Below, piece after piece: positions 25,427 through 33,896 of a DNA stretch of 64,000 nucleotides (position 1 is the first letter of the stretch; every line of letters starts with the position of its first letter). This stretch comes from Myxococcales bacterium. GTDB taxonomy: Bacteria; Myxococcota; UBA727; JABDBI01. The stretch lies in contig JAHFEF010000008.1 of assembly GCA_023248545.1 (NCBI GenBank), forward strand, positions 1 to 64,000, read 5' to 3'. The position numbers were made by a program, and so were the translations under genes. The notes under the pieces were generated by a model that saw only the letters and a program-made list of their open reading frames with translations, made no database searches and was not told where the DNA came from.

Positions 25427-26779
25427 TCAAGGATTGGGTTGGTGAATCGGTAAAATGATAATAAAAGTGGCTCCCTCCCCGACGCCACTCTGGGCTTTGA
25501 TGCTTCCTTGGTGGCGTTCAATAATTTTCTTGACAATGGCCAGGCCTACACCGGTGCCTTCATAGTCGTTTCGAGTGTTGAGGCGCTGAAAAATCCCAAA
25601 TATCTTATCGGCATATTTCTGATCGAAACCAATTCCATTGTCCCGAACAGTGATTTCACATTGGCCTGTTTGTCCATTGGTGAGGAAGCGGCCCTCTACT
25701 TGAATGTACGGAGGAATGTTGTCCCGGTTAAATTTAAGTGCATTACCCACCAGGTTTTGAATCAGCTGCCTCATTTGTAAGGGGTCTGCATCGATGGTGG
25801 GTAGATTGATCAAATCAACCTGTCCTTGTGTGCTTTCAATGCGAGTTTCTAAATCTGATAAGACTTCCCTCGCAATGGTATCAAGATTAACAGGAACAAA
25901 GGGCTGAGTTTTGCTGGAAACACGTGAAAACTCAAGCAGGGATCGAATCAAGTCTTGCATGCGTGAGGCGGCATTTTGCATTCGACCCAGATAATCCAGC
26001 CCCTCTTCCCCAAGGGTTTCCGAAAATTTATCTTTGAGTCTATCTCCAAATGCTCGAACTTTACGCAAGGGTTCTTGCAAATCGTGTGAACAGATATGCG
26101 TAAAATCTTGTAAATTTCGATTGCTTTCTTCAAGTTTTGTCGAATAGCTTTTGATTTCACCGAGCATGTGATTGAATGCAAGGGTCAGATTTTTTAACTC
26201 TTTTTGTTTGGGAATCGGTACACGTATGGAGTAGTCATTGTCTTTAGAGACCCTCTGAGCAGCCTGGGCGAGGGCGATGATGGGTTCTGAAACAAAATTT
26301 TGCAGGTGCCCGGCAATGATGCCAGCTGCGACCATGGCCAATATTAGTATAAACAAAAGAATGAGAGCATACTGATAAAGACGACTATAAATTTCGTCTA
26401 AATCACTGACCAATATGATTCTCCCCACGACTTCGTTGTCCAGGACAATCTCTCGAGCAACCTTAAAGACTTGCTTTCCAGAAGAATCACCATAATGATA
26501 GATTGCAAAAATTTTGCCTTCGGAGTCTAGTAAAGTAGCTTTTACAATATGGGGTTTGGCTGCGATGGCCTCTAACGTGGTTTGGGCGGATTTTTTATCA
26601 CCAAACAGGAGGGCTGCTCGACTGTTGGTTCCCAAAATCTCTGCGTGAGCCGTTAAGTCCGCAATCATATTTTGCTTCATCATGGTCCATTCATAAGTGA
26701 ACAGACAAAGGGCGGCCAAGAGTAGAGCGGCCGAGCAGGTAGACAGAATGATTAATTGCAGCATTCGGCTCAGTGTCAT
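25427..26779 (-). CDS. Sensor histidine kinase with CHASE8-like periplasmic domain
   Basis: Two transmembrane segments (about 8-30 and 135-160) bracket a ~100-residue periplasmic region with LTAHAEILGTNSRAALLF, typical of CHASE8. A HAMP segment follows, then HisKA with His near 231 in ICSHDLQEPLRKV and HATPase_c (N box LIQNLVGNALKFN, G1 VRDNGIGFD, F box IFGIFQRLN, G2 GTGVGLAIVKKI). It overlaps yfiR upstream by 4 bp. In known YfiR systems the periplasmic partner inhibits a CHASE8 protein, so YfiR may control this kinase. Confidence 0.92.
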   Translation of the reverse strand: MTLSRMLQLIILSTCSAALLLAALCLFTYEWTMMKQNMIADLTAHAEILGTNSRAALLFGDKKSAQTTLEAIAAKPHIVKATLLDSEGKIFAIYHYGDSSGKQVFKVAREIVLDNEVVGRIILVSDLDEIYSRLYQYALILLFILILAMVAAGIIAGHLQNFVSEPIIALAQAAQRVSKDNDYSIRVPIPKQKELKNLTLAFNHMLGEIKSYSTKLEESNRNLQDFTHICSHDLQEPLRKVRAFGDRLKDKFSETLGEEGLDYLGRMQNAASRMQDLIRSLLEFSRVSSKTQPFVPVNLDTIAREVLSDLETRIESTQGQVDLINLPTIDADPLQMRQLIQNLVGNALKFNRDNIPPYIQVEGRFLTNGQTGQCEITVRDNGIGFDQKYADKIFGIFQRLNTRNDYEGTGVGLAIVKKIIERHQGSIKAQSGVGEGATFIIILPIHQPNP

Positions 26780-27288
26780 GATGTTTCCTTGGCGAGTTTG
26801 AGTAACTCAGAACTAAGTTTAATATTGAATTTTTTTGCAAGTTCTAAATTGACAGAAAAACGCACGTTTTTGTTTTCCATCATCAAGCTAATAATTCCTA
26901 TGTTTTCACCGGAGATTTTTGGATCTGTCACGGACAAAACACTGAATTTTTTAGCCAGAGCCAGCAAGGCTTGCATTTCTTTGGGATCTGATGTGCCAAT
27001 AAATAGTACTTGAGAACCCCCTTTGTTTTTAAACTCGCTCACCGTTGAAAAATATTTGACCACAATATTGCGATCGCCAATTTTTTTGTTAGCCGTCAGT
27101 TTTTCCAAAGCATCTTCGAATGGATTGTCTCCTAAGACTCCGAAAATGAGGGGGGTTTTGTCAGGGGGCCATTCGGTGAACTTGGCAAAATTCAAGATAA
27201 ACGCGGCTTTGACATGATATTCAAAAGAGGTTTCGGCCTGGAGGCTTAGCCCAGCCAAAACCAACATGAATAGCAATATTTTTTTCAT
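26776..27288 (-). CDS. yfiR: YfiR-family periplasmic protein
   Basis: A signal peptide (1-18, LLFMLVLAGLSLQA) precedes the YfiR domain (DUF4154): EYHVKAAFILNFAKFTEWP at the start, VLFIG in the middle and FSVNLELAKKFNIKLSSELLKLA at the end. In Pseudomonas YfiR represses the CHASE8 cyclase YfiN. Here the adjacent CHASE8-like protein is a histidine kinase rather than a cyclase. It overlaps genes on both sides by 4 bp, so the stoichiometry is probably coupled. Confidence 0.9.
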   Translation of the reverse strand: MKKILLFMLVLAGLSLQAETSFEYHVKAAFILNFAKFTEWPPDKTPLIFGVLGDNPFEDALEKLTANKKIGDRNIVVKYFSTVSEFKNKGGSQVLFIGTSDPKEMQALLALAKKFSVLSVTDPKISGENIGIISLMMENKNVRFSVNLELAKKFNIKLSSELLKLAKETS

Positions 27289-28853
27289 GGTACTGTGGTA
27301 GGCGGCTGCTGATTATCGAGGAAACATCTGATCTGCTCCATGATGATTTTAGGGGCAACGGGTTTTTGGATAAAGTTTGTGATCGCGTCTGGTTGAAAGC
27401 CATTTTCTCCAAAAGCATATTCAGGATTCCCAGACATATAGATTACTTTGAGATTTGGATATTTATCACGCAGGCCTTTGACCATTTCAATTCCGCTTTT
27501 TTTAGGCATCTGTACATCGCTGAGTACCAAGTCAATGGTTTTGTTTGCTTTTTTGAGAGCCAGGTTGAGACCTTCTTCCCCATTGCTTGCAGCGACAACA
27601 AAATAGCCTTGATGTTCCAAGGACGCTTTAAGGACCTTCAGCAAATTTTCTTCGTCTTCTACGAGCAATATGGTTTCATTTCCATGAAGGTTAGTATGGT
27701 TGGGGGCTATTTTAAGAATGGAACTCGTGTCTGTTTCTTCTTCTATCTTGGGGAAATAGAGATTGAAAGTAGTGCCTTTTCCTAATTCACTGTGGAGTTC
27801 AATCGTGCCACCCGATTGCTTCACAATTCCATATACAGTGGCCAAACCAAGTCCCGTCCCTTTGCCAACCTCTTTGGTGGTAAAGAAAGGCTCAAAAATG
27901 TGGCTTTGGGTTTCTTCGCTCATGCCTTTGCCGGTATCTGTAATGGTCAAAACAACCTGTTCACCCGAGGGTATCGTTGAAGTTGATATCGTAATTTGGC
28001 CATTTTGTCCTAATGCATCTCGTGCATTAAGCACCAAATTTAAAACAACTTGTTCAAATTGGCCGATATCAATCTGGATGAGAGGTAATTTTTCAGCGTA
28101 TTTAATGGTCAAGACAACGTCTTCTCCAATCAGGCGTTGGAGCATTTTTTCAATATGATTTAAGAGACTATTCATATTGGCTGCAACAGCTACATTGTGC
28201 TGTTTTCTGGTAAAGGCCAACAACTGCTTGGTTAAACCGGCTGCTCGTTCTGCAGACTTTTTAAGTTCTTGAACAATTTCAGCCGCCACACTGGAGGGTT
28301 CAAGTTTTTCCAACAAAATATCTGAATAGGCAAATATGACCGTCAATGTGTTGTTGAAATCATGGGCTATACCACCGGCCAGTCGGCCAATCGCATCGAT
28401 TTTTTGGGATTGTTGAAGTGAGAAGAGGGCTTTGTCCCGCTCTTTTTGAATGCTTTGTCGATTGATGGCATAACGTAGGGATCGTCTTAACAGAGGAAAA
28501 TCAAATTGGCCTTTTTCAAGAAAATCGGAGGCTCCTGCCAAGATGGCCTCACTTTCTATTTCTGGGTCACTTCGACCGGTGAGTAAGATAAGTGGAATGT
28601 CTACCGATTGTGCACGCAGGTTTTTGATAAGCCCTAACCCCGTTTCGCTGCCTAAGTAATAATCGATTAGAGCAGCATCATAAGATTTTTTGGTGAGATT
28701 CATCATGGCATCAGAAAAAGAGGTGGCCCGCTCTAATTCGAAGTGCCATTCATGGGTATCCTTGATTAAATTTTTAAGTAAAAAATAGTCATCATCATCG
28801 TCTTCCACAATGAATATATTGAGCGCTCTTCTTTCGGTTTGTTTGTTTTCCAT
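27285..28853 (-). CDS. Hybrid histidine kinase, REC-HisKA-HATPase-REC
   Basis: A soluble 522-residue protein. Residues about 10-130 are a receiver (EDDDDDYFLL, Asp in ALIDYYLG), about 155-225 HisKA with GGIAHDFNNTL, about 265-380 HATPase_c (VLNLVLNARDAL, ITDTGKGM, GTGLGLATVYGI), and about 395-515 a second receiver (LVEDEENLL, Asp in VLSDVQMPKKSG). With no membrane segment it likely integrates phosphate from another kinase. It is the first gene of the YfiR/TonB cluster; a 65-bp repeat begins 18 nt upstream of its ATG. Confidence 0.93.
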   Translation of the reverse strand: MENKQTERRALNIFIVEDDDDDYFLLKNLIKDTHEWHFELERATSFSDAMMNLTKKSYDAALIDYYLGSETGLGLIKNLRAQSVDIPLILLTGRSDPEIESEAILAGASDFLEKGQFDFPLLRRSLRYAINRQSIQKERDKALFSLQQSQKIDAIGRLAGGIAHDFNNTLTVIFAYSDILLEKLEPSSVAAEIVQELKKSAERAAGLTKQLLAFTRKQHNVAVAANMNSLLNHIEKMLQRLIGEDVVLTIKYAEKLPLIQIDIGQFEQVVLNLVLNARDALGQNGQITISTSTIPSGEQVVLTITDTGKGMSEETQSHIFEPFFTTKEVGKGTGLGLATVYGIVKQSGGTIELHSELGKGTTFNLYFPKIEEETDTSSILKIAPNHTNLHGNETILLVEDEENLLKVLKASLEHQGYFVVAASNGEEGLNLALKKANKTIDLVLSDVQMPKKSGIEMVKGLRDKYPNLKVIYMSGNPEYAFGENGFQPDAITNFIQKPVAPKIIMEQIRCFLDNQQPPTTVP

Positions 28854-28871
28854 GAAACTAGGCTAAACCAA

Positions 28872-28936
28872 ACTTAGAGTGAAAATCTAGAATAGGGGCG
28901 AATTAAGGTTGACTCGTTGGCTCTATTACGCCAACA
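28872..28936. repeat. 65-bp direct repeat, copy A
   Basis: Identical by eye to 31858-31922 in the same orientation. It lies in the leader region of the divergent hybrid kinase gene. It ends with a GTTGGC-8 nt-GCCAAC inverted repeat. Together with copy B it bounds a 2.9-kb segment holding a single gene. Confidence 0.9.
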
Positions 28937-29027
28937 TTTGGCTTATCGCCAGCTGTCATAGACATGGTGGTTTCCAAACTTGCCCGGTCTGCTGATTTTG
29001 CAAAAGGCTCTATAGTATCCTAAAAAC

Positions 29028-31868
29028 ATGGAAAATAAAATTAAAACGGTGGGCCCTCCTATACTAGTACCAGAGGATAGACAGGAAGAACCAGCTGCAC
29101 AGAATCCCGATACCCTGCAGCTGACTTCGATGACTCCCAGCACAGCAGTAGCCGTTCCCCAAGGCCCGCATGCTGTAGACCCCATGCCCACTGCAGAGTT
29201 TCCAAATTTCTTCCATACCAACGACCCGGTCAAAGCGGCACGGATACAAGCAAAAGTAACCGAGGCCATGGCCTCGGTTTTGAGGCGATTGGACCTTCCC
29301 TATGTTCTAAAAACTGGCCAAATCAGCCGGAATGGTTTTTTTGAAGAACTTGAAAAAAAGATCCGGGCTCTAGATCCCGACGCGAAAGTCTATATTTCTG
29401 GTGGCGTTGTGCGAAGTATTTTGGGTTATATTTATAAAAAAATCTACAATGAGCACCAACGACAGTCGACAGAAGACACAACAGAAAATGTATTGAATCG
29501 CATTATTCAAGGAGCTAGTCGAAAGCCTATTCTGGATGCATTGTTTGAGATCTTTCCGGTAGACCAAGACCTACCCAAACTATCTGCCCTAGGAATTGGG
29601 AGTGATTTGGATGTCTCCGTGGATTTTTCGGGCGGCTGCACTCCAGATAAACGTGAAGAGATTAAGCAGATAACCAAACAATTTATTGAGAGTGCCACCG
29701 ACCAACTCATGCCGCAGGCAGACAAAACCTCGGTGCTGACCAGAAGTGTTTTGCCGGTGGGCGACGTTGTCGAACGCAAAGCTCAGTTGGAACGCTCTAT
29801 GGGCCAAGGTGGTAGTCCATTGGACTGGCTCGCTTTCCCCGTTTCATCTGCTTCTGGGACTCAGTTTGTCGAAGGTGTTCCTGGCACTTTAGGGCGATTT
29901 TTGAAAGGCGAAATCGAGTATGTGTCTCCAGAACATGCAGACAATCGAGACGAACAATGCATTCGGATGCTTCGACCACTGTTAGAATTGCCCTTCCTAA
30001 AGCCGTCGACAAAGGGAGCTCAGATATTAATTCAAGAACTAGAGCTTATATTGGCTAAACTTAATAAAAAGATTCCGCTCGAGGGTGAAAGGCCCCTTAA
30101 AGAATTTGCAAAGATGCTCCGAAATGCTCGATTTGAAGCGGCGCATAATCGATTCAGCGTTCCCCGAGAAGGAGACCCAATAGGGCGCTTGGTTCATCAG
30201 ATTTCAATGTCTGCTCCTAGAGGGGAAAAGGATCTTCCCTTGGTTCCCGAATTTACACAAAATCGGAAAATCGATACACGTAATGTAAACAATCACAGCA
30301 TCGATAGATTTTTAATGAATCCCACTGAATTTCGACAAAACTACACAGACAACGGTTCGCTCTATCATGGAACCCCGAAGCTCGAATATGTGCTCACCAT
30401 GATCCGAAATGGGTTGATTGCCAGTATCCCTGGAAAGCAGGGGACAGCGGCCCTTGGAGCAGGGACCTATACGGCCCAAGAACGTTCGACATCTGCTAAG
30501 TATGTTGGCAGTGAGGGGACGGTATTGGAGCTCAAGGTGAGTTTGTCTGATCATCTTCGAGTCCTGGATCTGCCTCGTTTTATGAACGAACAGGCAGTTC
30601 TCTACCAGAGTCTAGAAAAAGAAGCCAAACAAAATGACATAGATATTAACCAGTACTTGGCGCGAAAATTTGATCTAGATATCATTATCAACGAATATCC
30701 ATTGATTATGAATGCAGCAGCCATCAGATTGCCGAAAAAAATCAATGAGTTAATCCGAGCTAAACTTCAATCGGCATTTTCTGTGAGAGAACGACTGGTG
30801 GCTAGGGATTTATTGAAAACACTTCAAGAATTGAGGTCTTTCGAACAATTGGGCGCAGTGCTTGGGCTGAAGGATCTGCCGTCGCTGCCCTCAGATTTAG
30901 AGATTCACAGGCAGATCGCAGATTGCCTGAAGGATTCAGATGTCCCTGTGCGCAGGGCTGCAATTGGTCTCCTGGGTACGATTAAACCCACGGTTCCAGA
31001 CATCCACAAGCAGATCGCAGATTGCCTGAAGGATTCGGATGTCCTTGTGCGCAGGGCTGCAATTGATCTCCTGCATACGATTAAACCCACGGATCCAGAA
31101 ATTCACAAGCAGATTGTGGGATACCTAACTCATTCAGATGTCTTTGTGCGCAGGGCTGCAATTGATCTCCTGGGTACGATTAAACCCACGGATCCAGAAA
31201 TTCACAAGCCGATTGCAGCGTGCCTAACTGATTCAGATGCCAATGTACGCAGGGCTGCAATTGATCTCCTGGGTACGATTAAACCCACGGATCCAGAAAT
31301 TCACAAGCCGATTGCAGCGTGCCTAACTGATTCAGATGCCAATGTACGCAGGGCTGCAATTAAGACCCTTGCTGCAATTAAAGCCCTTGATGCGATTAAG
31401 TCCACGAATGTAGAGATTCAGAGGGAGATCGCAAATTGCCTAACTGATTTAAAGGCCAATGCGTGCAAGGCTGCAATTAAGTTCCTTGCTGCAAGTAAGC
31501 CCGAGGATGTAACGATTCAGGGGAAGATCGCACAGTGCCTAACTAATTTAGATGCCAATGTGCGCAACGCTGCAATTGAGTTCCTTGGGGCGATTCAGCC
31601 CACGAATTTAGAAATCCTCGCGCAGATTGCAGCGTACTTAGAATATCCAAATCCAGATGTAGGCAGGGCCGCAATTAGGGTCTTTGAGGCGATTAATCCC
31701 ACGGATTCAATGATTCAGCAGATTACAGCGCGCCTAACTGATCCAGACGCCAAGGTACACGAGGCTGCAATTGTGGTCCTTGAGGCGATTGATCCCACGG
31801 ATCCAGAGGTTCAAAAACAAATGGACGCGTATAGACAAAAAAATCCTATCGAATCCGACTTAGAGTGA
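29028..31868 (+). CDS. Multidomain protein: NTase-like head, ART-like core, HEAT-like repeats
   Basis: This 946-residue protein has no obvious signal peptide; residues 1-60 are Pro-rich and disordered-looking. Residues about 115-200 carry KVYISGGVVRSILG and later GIGSDLDVSVDF, the pattern of a poly(A)-polymerase/CCA-enzyme nucleotidyltransferase head. Residues about 440-515 read LYHGTPKLEYVLTMIRNGL, then GAGTYTAQERSTSAKYVG and VLELKVSL, resembling ADP-ribosyltransferase (PARP-like) folds with His and Tyr of an H-Y-x triad. From about 623 come nine to ten 33-residue HEAT-like repeats. The last two codons and stop lie inside direct repeat B. A TATAGT (29011-29016) lies 11 nt before the ATG and no Shine-Dalgarno is seen. 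Domain calls are tentative; an effector or toxin acting on proteins or RNA is one possibility. Confidence 0.75.
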   Translation: MENKIKTVGPPILVPEDRQEEPAAQNPDTLQLTSMTPSTAVAVPQGPHAVDPMPTAEFPNFFHTNDPVKAARIQAKVTEAMASVLRRLDLPYVLKTGQISRNGFFEELEKKIRALDPDAKVYISGGVVRSILGYIYKKIYNEHQRQSTEDTTENVLNRIIQGASRKPILDALFEIFPVDQDLPKLSALGIGSDLDVSVDFSGGCTPDKREEIKQITKQFIESATDQLMPQADKTSVLTRSVLPVGDVVERKAQLERSMGQGGSPLDWLAFPVSSASGTQFVEGVPGTLGRFLKGEIEYVSPEHADNRDEQCIRMLRPLLELPFLKPSTKGAQILIQELELILAKLNKKIPLEGERPLKEFAKMLRNARFEAAHNRFSVPREGDPIGRLVHQISMSAPRGEKDLPLVPEFTQNRKIDTRNVNNHSIDRFLMNPTEFRQNYTDNGSLYHGTPKLEYVLTMIRNGLIASIPGKQGTAALGAGTYTAQERSTSAKYVGSEGTVLELKVSLSDHLRVLDLPRFMNEQAVLYQSLEKEAKQNDIDINQYLARKFDLDIIINEYPLIMNAAAIRLPKKINELIRAKLQSAFSVRERLVARDLLKTLQELRSFEQLGAVLGLKDLPSLPSDLEIHRQIADCLKDSDVPVRRAAIGLLGTIKPTVPDIHKQIADCLKDSDVLVRRAAIDLLHTIKPTDPEIHKQIVGYLTHSDVFVRRAAIDLLGTIKPTDPEIHKPIAACLTDSDANVRRAAIDLLGTIKPTDPEIHKPIAACLTDSDANVRRAAIKTLAAIKALDAIKSTNVEIQREIANCLTDLKANACKAAIKFLAASKPEDVTIQGKIAQCLTNLDANVRNAAIEFLGAIQPTNLEILAQIAAYLEYPNPDVGRAAIRVFEAINPTDSMIQQITARLTDPDAKVHEAAIVVLEAIDPTDPEVQKQMDAYRQKNPIESDLE
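30895..31836 (+). repeat. 99-bp tandem repeats encoding HEAT-like units
   Basis: Nine and a part units of 33 codons each, consensus PEIHKQIADCLxDSDxxVRRAAIDLL split around IKPTD. Units 4 and 5 (about 31188-31370) are nearly identical at DNA level, showing recent duplication, while the last four have diverged. Array length is therefore likely to vary between strains. Confidence 0.88.
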
Positions 31869-31922
31869 AAATCTAGAATAGGGGCGAATTAAGGTTGACT
31901 CGTTGGCTCTATTACGCCAACA
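31858..31922. repeat. 65-bp direct repeat, copy B
   Basis: Second copy of 28872-28936. Its first 11 bp supply the last codons and stop of the 946-residue gene, and its end lies 9 nt before the purH ATG. If recombination between copies deleted the cassette, one copy would remain as the purH leader. Confidence 0.9.
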
Positions 31923-31931
31923 GGTGTCAAG

Positions 31932-33416
31932 ATGAAACGTGCATTGATCTCAGTCTCAGACAAACAAGCCTTGATTCCGTTTGCCCAGCAATTGCATGAA
32001 TTGGGGTTCGAAATTATCTCGACGGGTGGCACCTGTGCCTTATTGCGCGGGGCTCATATCCCGGCGATTGAGGTTTCGACCCTCACGCAATTTCCTGAAA
32101 TCATGGACGGTCGCGTCAAAACACTGCATCCGAAAATTCATGGCGGTATTTTAGGGAGACGAGATACTCACCAAAATGTTGCCAGAGAGCATGGAATTAA
32201 CTGGATAGATTTGGTCGTGGTCAATTTGTATCCCTTTGCAGAAACAATGGCCATCGAACAAATTGACATTGGGGGTCCAGCCATGATTCGCTCGGCGGCG
32301 AAAAACATGGAATTTGTCACGGTTGTGGTGGATCCAGCTGATTACGACCGGGTCATCACGTGCTTGAAAACAGAGAAGGGTCTGACTTTTGCAGACCGTC
32401 GTGCTTTGGCCAGCAAGGCATTTAAGCACACGGCTGACTATGATGCCCTGATTCATGCTTCTTTGGGGGCTGATTTCCCTAAGAATTTATCTTTAGGACT
32501 CACTCAATCTTATGACCTGCGTTATGGCGAAAACCCTCATCAAAAAGCGTGTGCCTATCGTTTGGACAAGGCTCCGAAGGGATTATTAGACGCCGTCGTT
32601 CACCAAGGAAAACTTCTTTCTTATAATAATCTCGTAGATGGCGATGCCGCGGTAGCCTGTGTTCGTGAGTTTTCTTCCCCAGCTTGTGTGATTGTTAAGC
32701 ATGCAAATCCCTGTGGAATCGCCCAGGCGTCGACTTTATCTGAGGCTTTCCAGAAAGCTTTGTCTGGCGATCCAGTTTCTGCTTTTGGCGGTATTATTGC
32801 CCTGAATCGGCCCTGCGATTTAAAAACAGCTGAAGCCATTTCTAAGACGTTTTTTGAAGTGATTATTGCACCGAGCTATTCACAGGATGCATTGCAACTG
32901 TTCGCACTAAAGCCCAATCAGCGTGTGCTTTCTTTCGAATTCCAACCGATTTCTGGGCTGCAGTGGCATTATCAGGCCATCGAGGGTGGGTTTTTAGTCC
33001 AGGAGAAGGCTGTTTATTTAAGGCCTCCAGAGGACCTGCAGGTGAAAACCCAGCGCAAACCCAGTGAGCAAGAGTTGGCGGCGTTGTTATTTGCCTGGCA
33101 AGCTGTAAGACATGTCAAATCCAACGCCATTGTGATTGCCAAAGAGAATCAGACCCTTGGAATCGGCGCTGGGCAAGTTTCGCGAATTGACGCCGTTGAC
33201 ATCGCCATTCGTAAGGCTATTGATCGCTTGAACGGGTCTGCGTTGGCTTCAGATGCTTTTTTTCCGTTTCGTGACAGCATTGACCGGATTGCCCAAGCGG
33301 GCATCAGCTTGGTGATTCAACCGGGAGGATCCGTACGTGATCAAGAAGTGATTCAAGCCTGCGACGAGCACAATATTGCCATGGTATTGACAGGAACACG
33401 GTGTTTCAGGCACTGA
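31932..33416 (+). CDS. purH: AICAR transformylase / IMP cyclohydrolase
   Basis: PurH performs the last two steps to IMP. The N-terminal MGS-like cyclohydrolase domain (ALISVSDKQALIPFA, STGGTCALLR, GRVKTLHPKIHGGIL) is followed by the transformylase domain (YDLRYGENPHQKA, KHANPCGIA, SNAIVIAKE). At 494 residues it is slightly short but complete. Its start lies 9 nt after the 65-bp repeat B, so its native upstream region is now the cassette. purE follows 9 nt after its stop. Confidence 0.96.
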   Translation: MKRALISVSDKQALIPFAQQLHELGFEIISTGGTCALLRGAHIPAIEVSTLTQFPEIMDGRVKTLHPKIHGGILGRRDTHQNVAREHGINWIDLVVVNLYPFAETMAIEQIDIGGPAMIRSAAKNMEFVTVVVDPADYDRVITCLKTEKGLTFADRRALASKAFKHTADYDALIHASLGADFPKNLSLGLTQSYDLRYGENPHQKACAYRLDKAPKGLLDAVVHQGKLLSYNNLVDGDAAVACVREFSSPACVIVKHANPCGIAQASTLSEAFQKALSGDPVSAFGGIIALNRPCDLKTAEAISKTFFEVIIAPSYSQDALQLFALKPNQRVLSFEFQPISGLQWHYQAIEGGFLVQEKAVYLRPPEDLQVKTQRKPSEQELAALLFAWQAVRHVKSNAIVIAKENQTLGIGAGQVSRIDAVDIAIRKAIDRLNGSALASDAFFPFRDSIDRIAQAGISLVIQPGGSVRDQEVIQACDEHNIAMVLTGTRCFRH

Positions 33417-33425
33417 TTGGGGAGA

Positions 33426-33896
33426 ATGATGAAAACATTGGTGAGCATTATTTCGGGATCAAAATCAGACTGGGCCACGATGGAGCATGCGAGTACGACG
33501 CTCACGGTTTTGGATATTCCGCATGAATACAAAGTATTGTCGGCGCATCGCACACCTGATGCTTTGCACGAATATATCAAAATGGCTGAAGGACGGGGCA
33601 TTGAAATTATGATTGCAGCGGCGGGTGGTGCAGCCCACTTAGCAGGAGTGATTGCTTCTCAAACACTGTTGCCGGTCATTGGAGTGCCCATGACTTCGGT
33701 TTTAAACGGTCTGGATTCTTTATTGTCGATGGCGCAAATGCCGGGTGGGATCCCGGTGGCAACGATGGCCATAGGCAAAGCAGGCGCGGTGAACGCAGCG
33801 CTTTTTTCAGCGAGCCTGCTGGGACTAAAATATCCTGAATATCGCAAAGCAATCGAGGCTTACAGACAGCGCCAAGCCGATGCGATTTTGGCTTAG
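33426..33896 (+). CDS. purE: N5-CAIR mutase
   Basis: PurE class I rearranges N5-CAIR to CAIR. Signature ISGSKSDWATMEHA, AHRTPDALHEY, AAGGAAHLAGVIAS and PVIGVPM are all present in 156-157 residues. ATG 33426 or 33429 follows GGGGAG. No purK, which makes the N5-CAIR substrate, is seen in this window. The end overlaps the convergent aminotransferase gene by 4 bp. Confidence 0.95.
   Translation: MMKTLVSIISGSKSDWATMEHASTTLTVLDIPHEYKVLSAHRTPDALHEYIKMAEGRGIEIMIAAAGGAAHLAGVIASQTLLPVIGVPMTSVLNGLDSLLSMAQMPGGIPVATMAIGKAGAVNAALFSASLLGLKYPEYRKAIEAYRQRQADAILA

Noticed and set aside
28872-28936. 65-bp repeats considered as integron attC sites
   Set aside because: The GTTRRRY/RYYYAAC core pairs and imperfect palindrome needed for attC are not found, and no integrase is visible.
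28909-28936. Promoter within the 65-bp repeat (TTGACT followed at 17 nt by CAACAT or CAACAG)
   Set aside because: The -10 match is too weak to claim.
30895-31836. Tandem DNA repeats considered as a CRISPR array
   Set aside because: Units are 99 bp, in frame, code for HEAT-like repeats and lack unique spacers.
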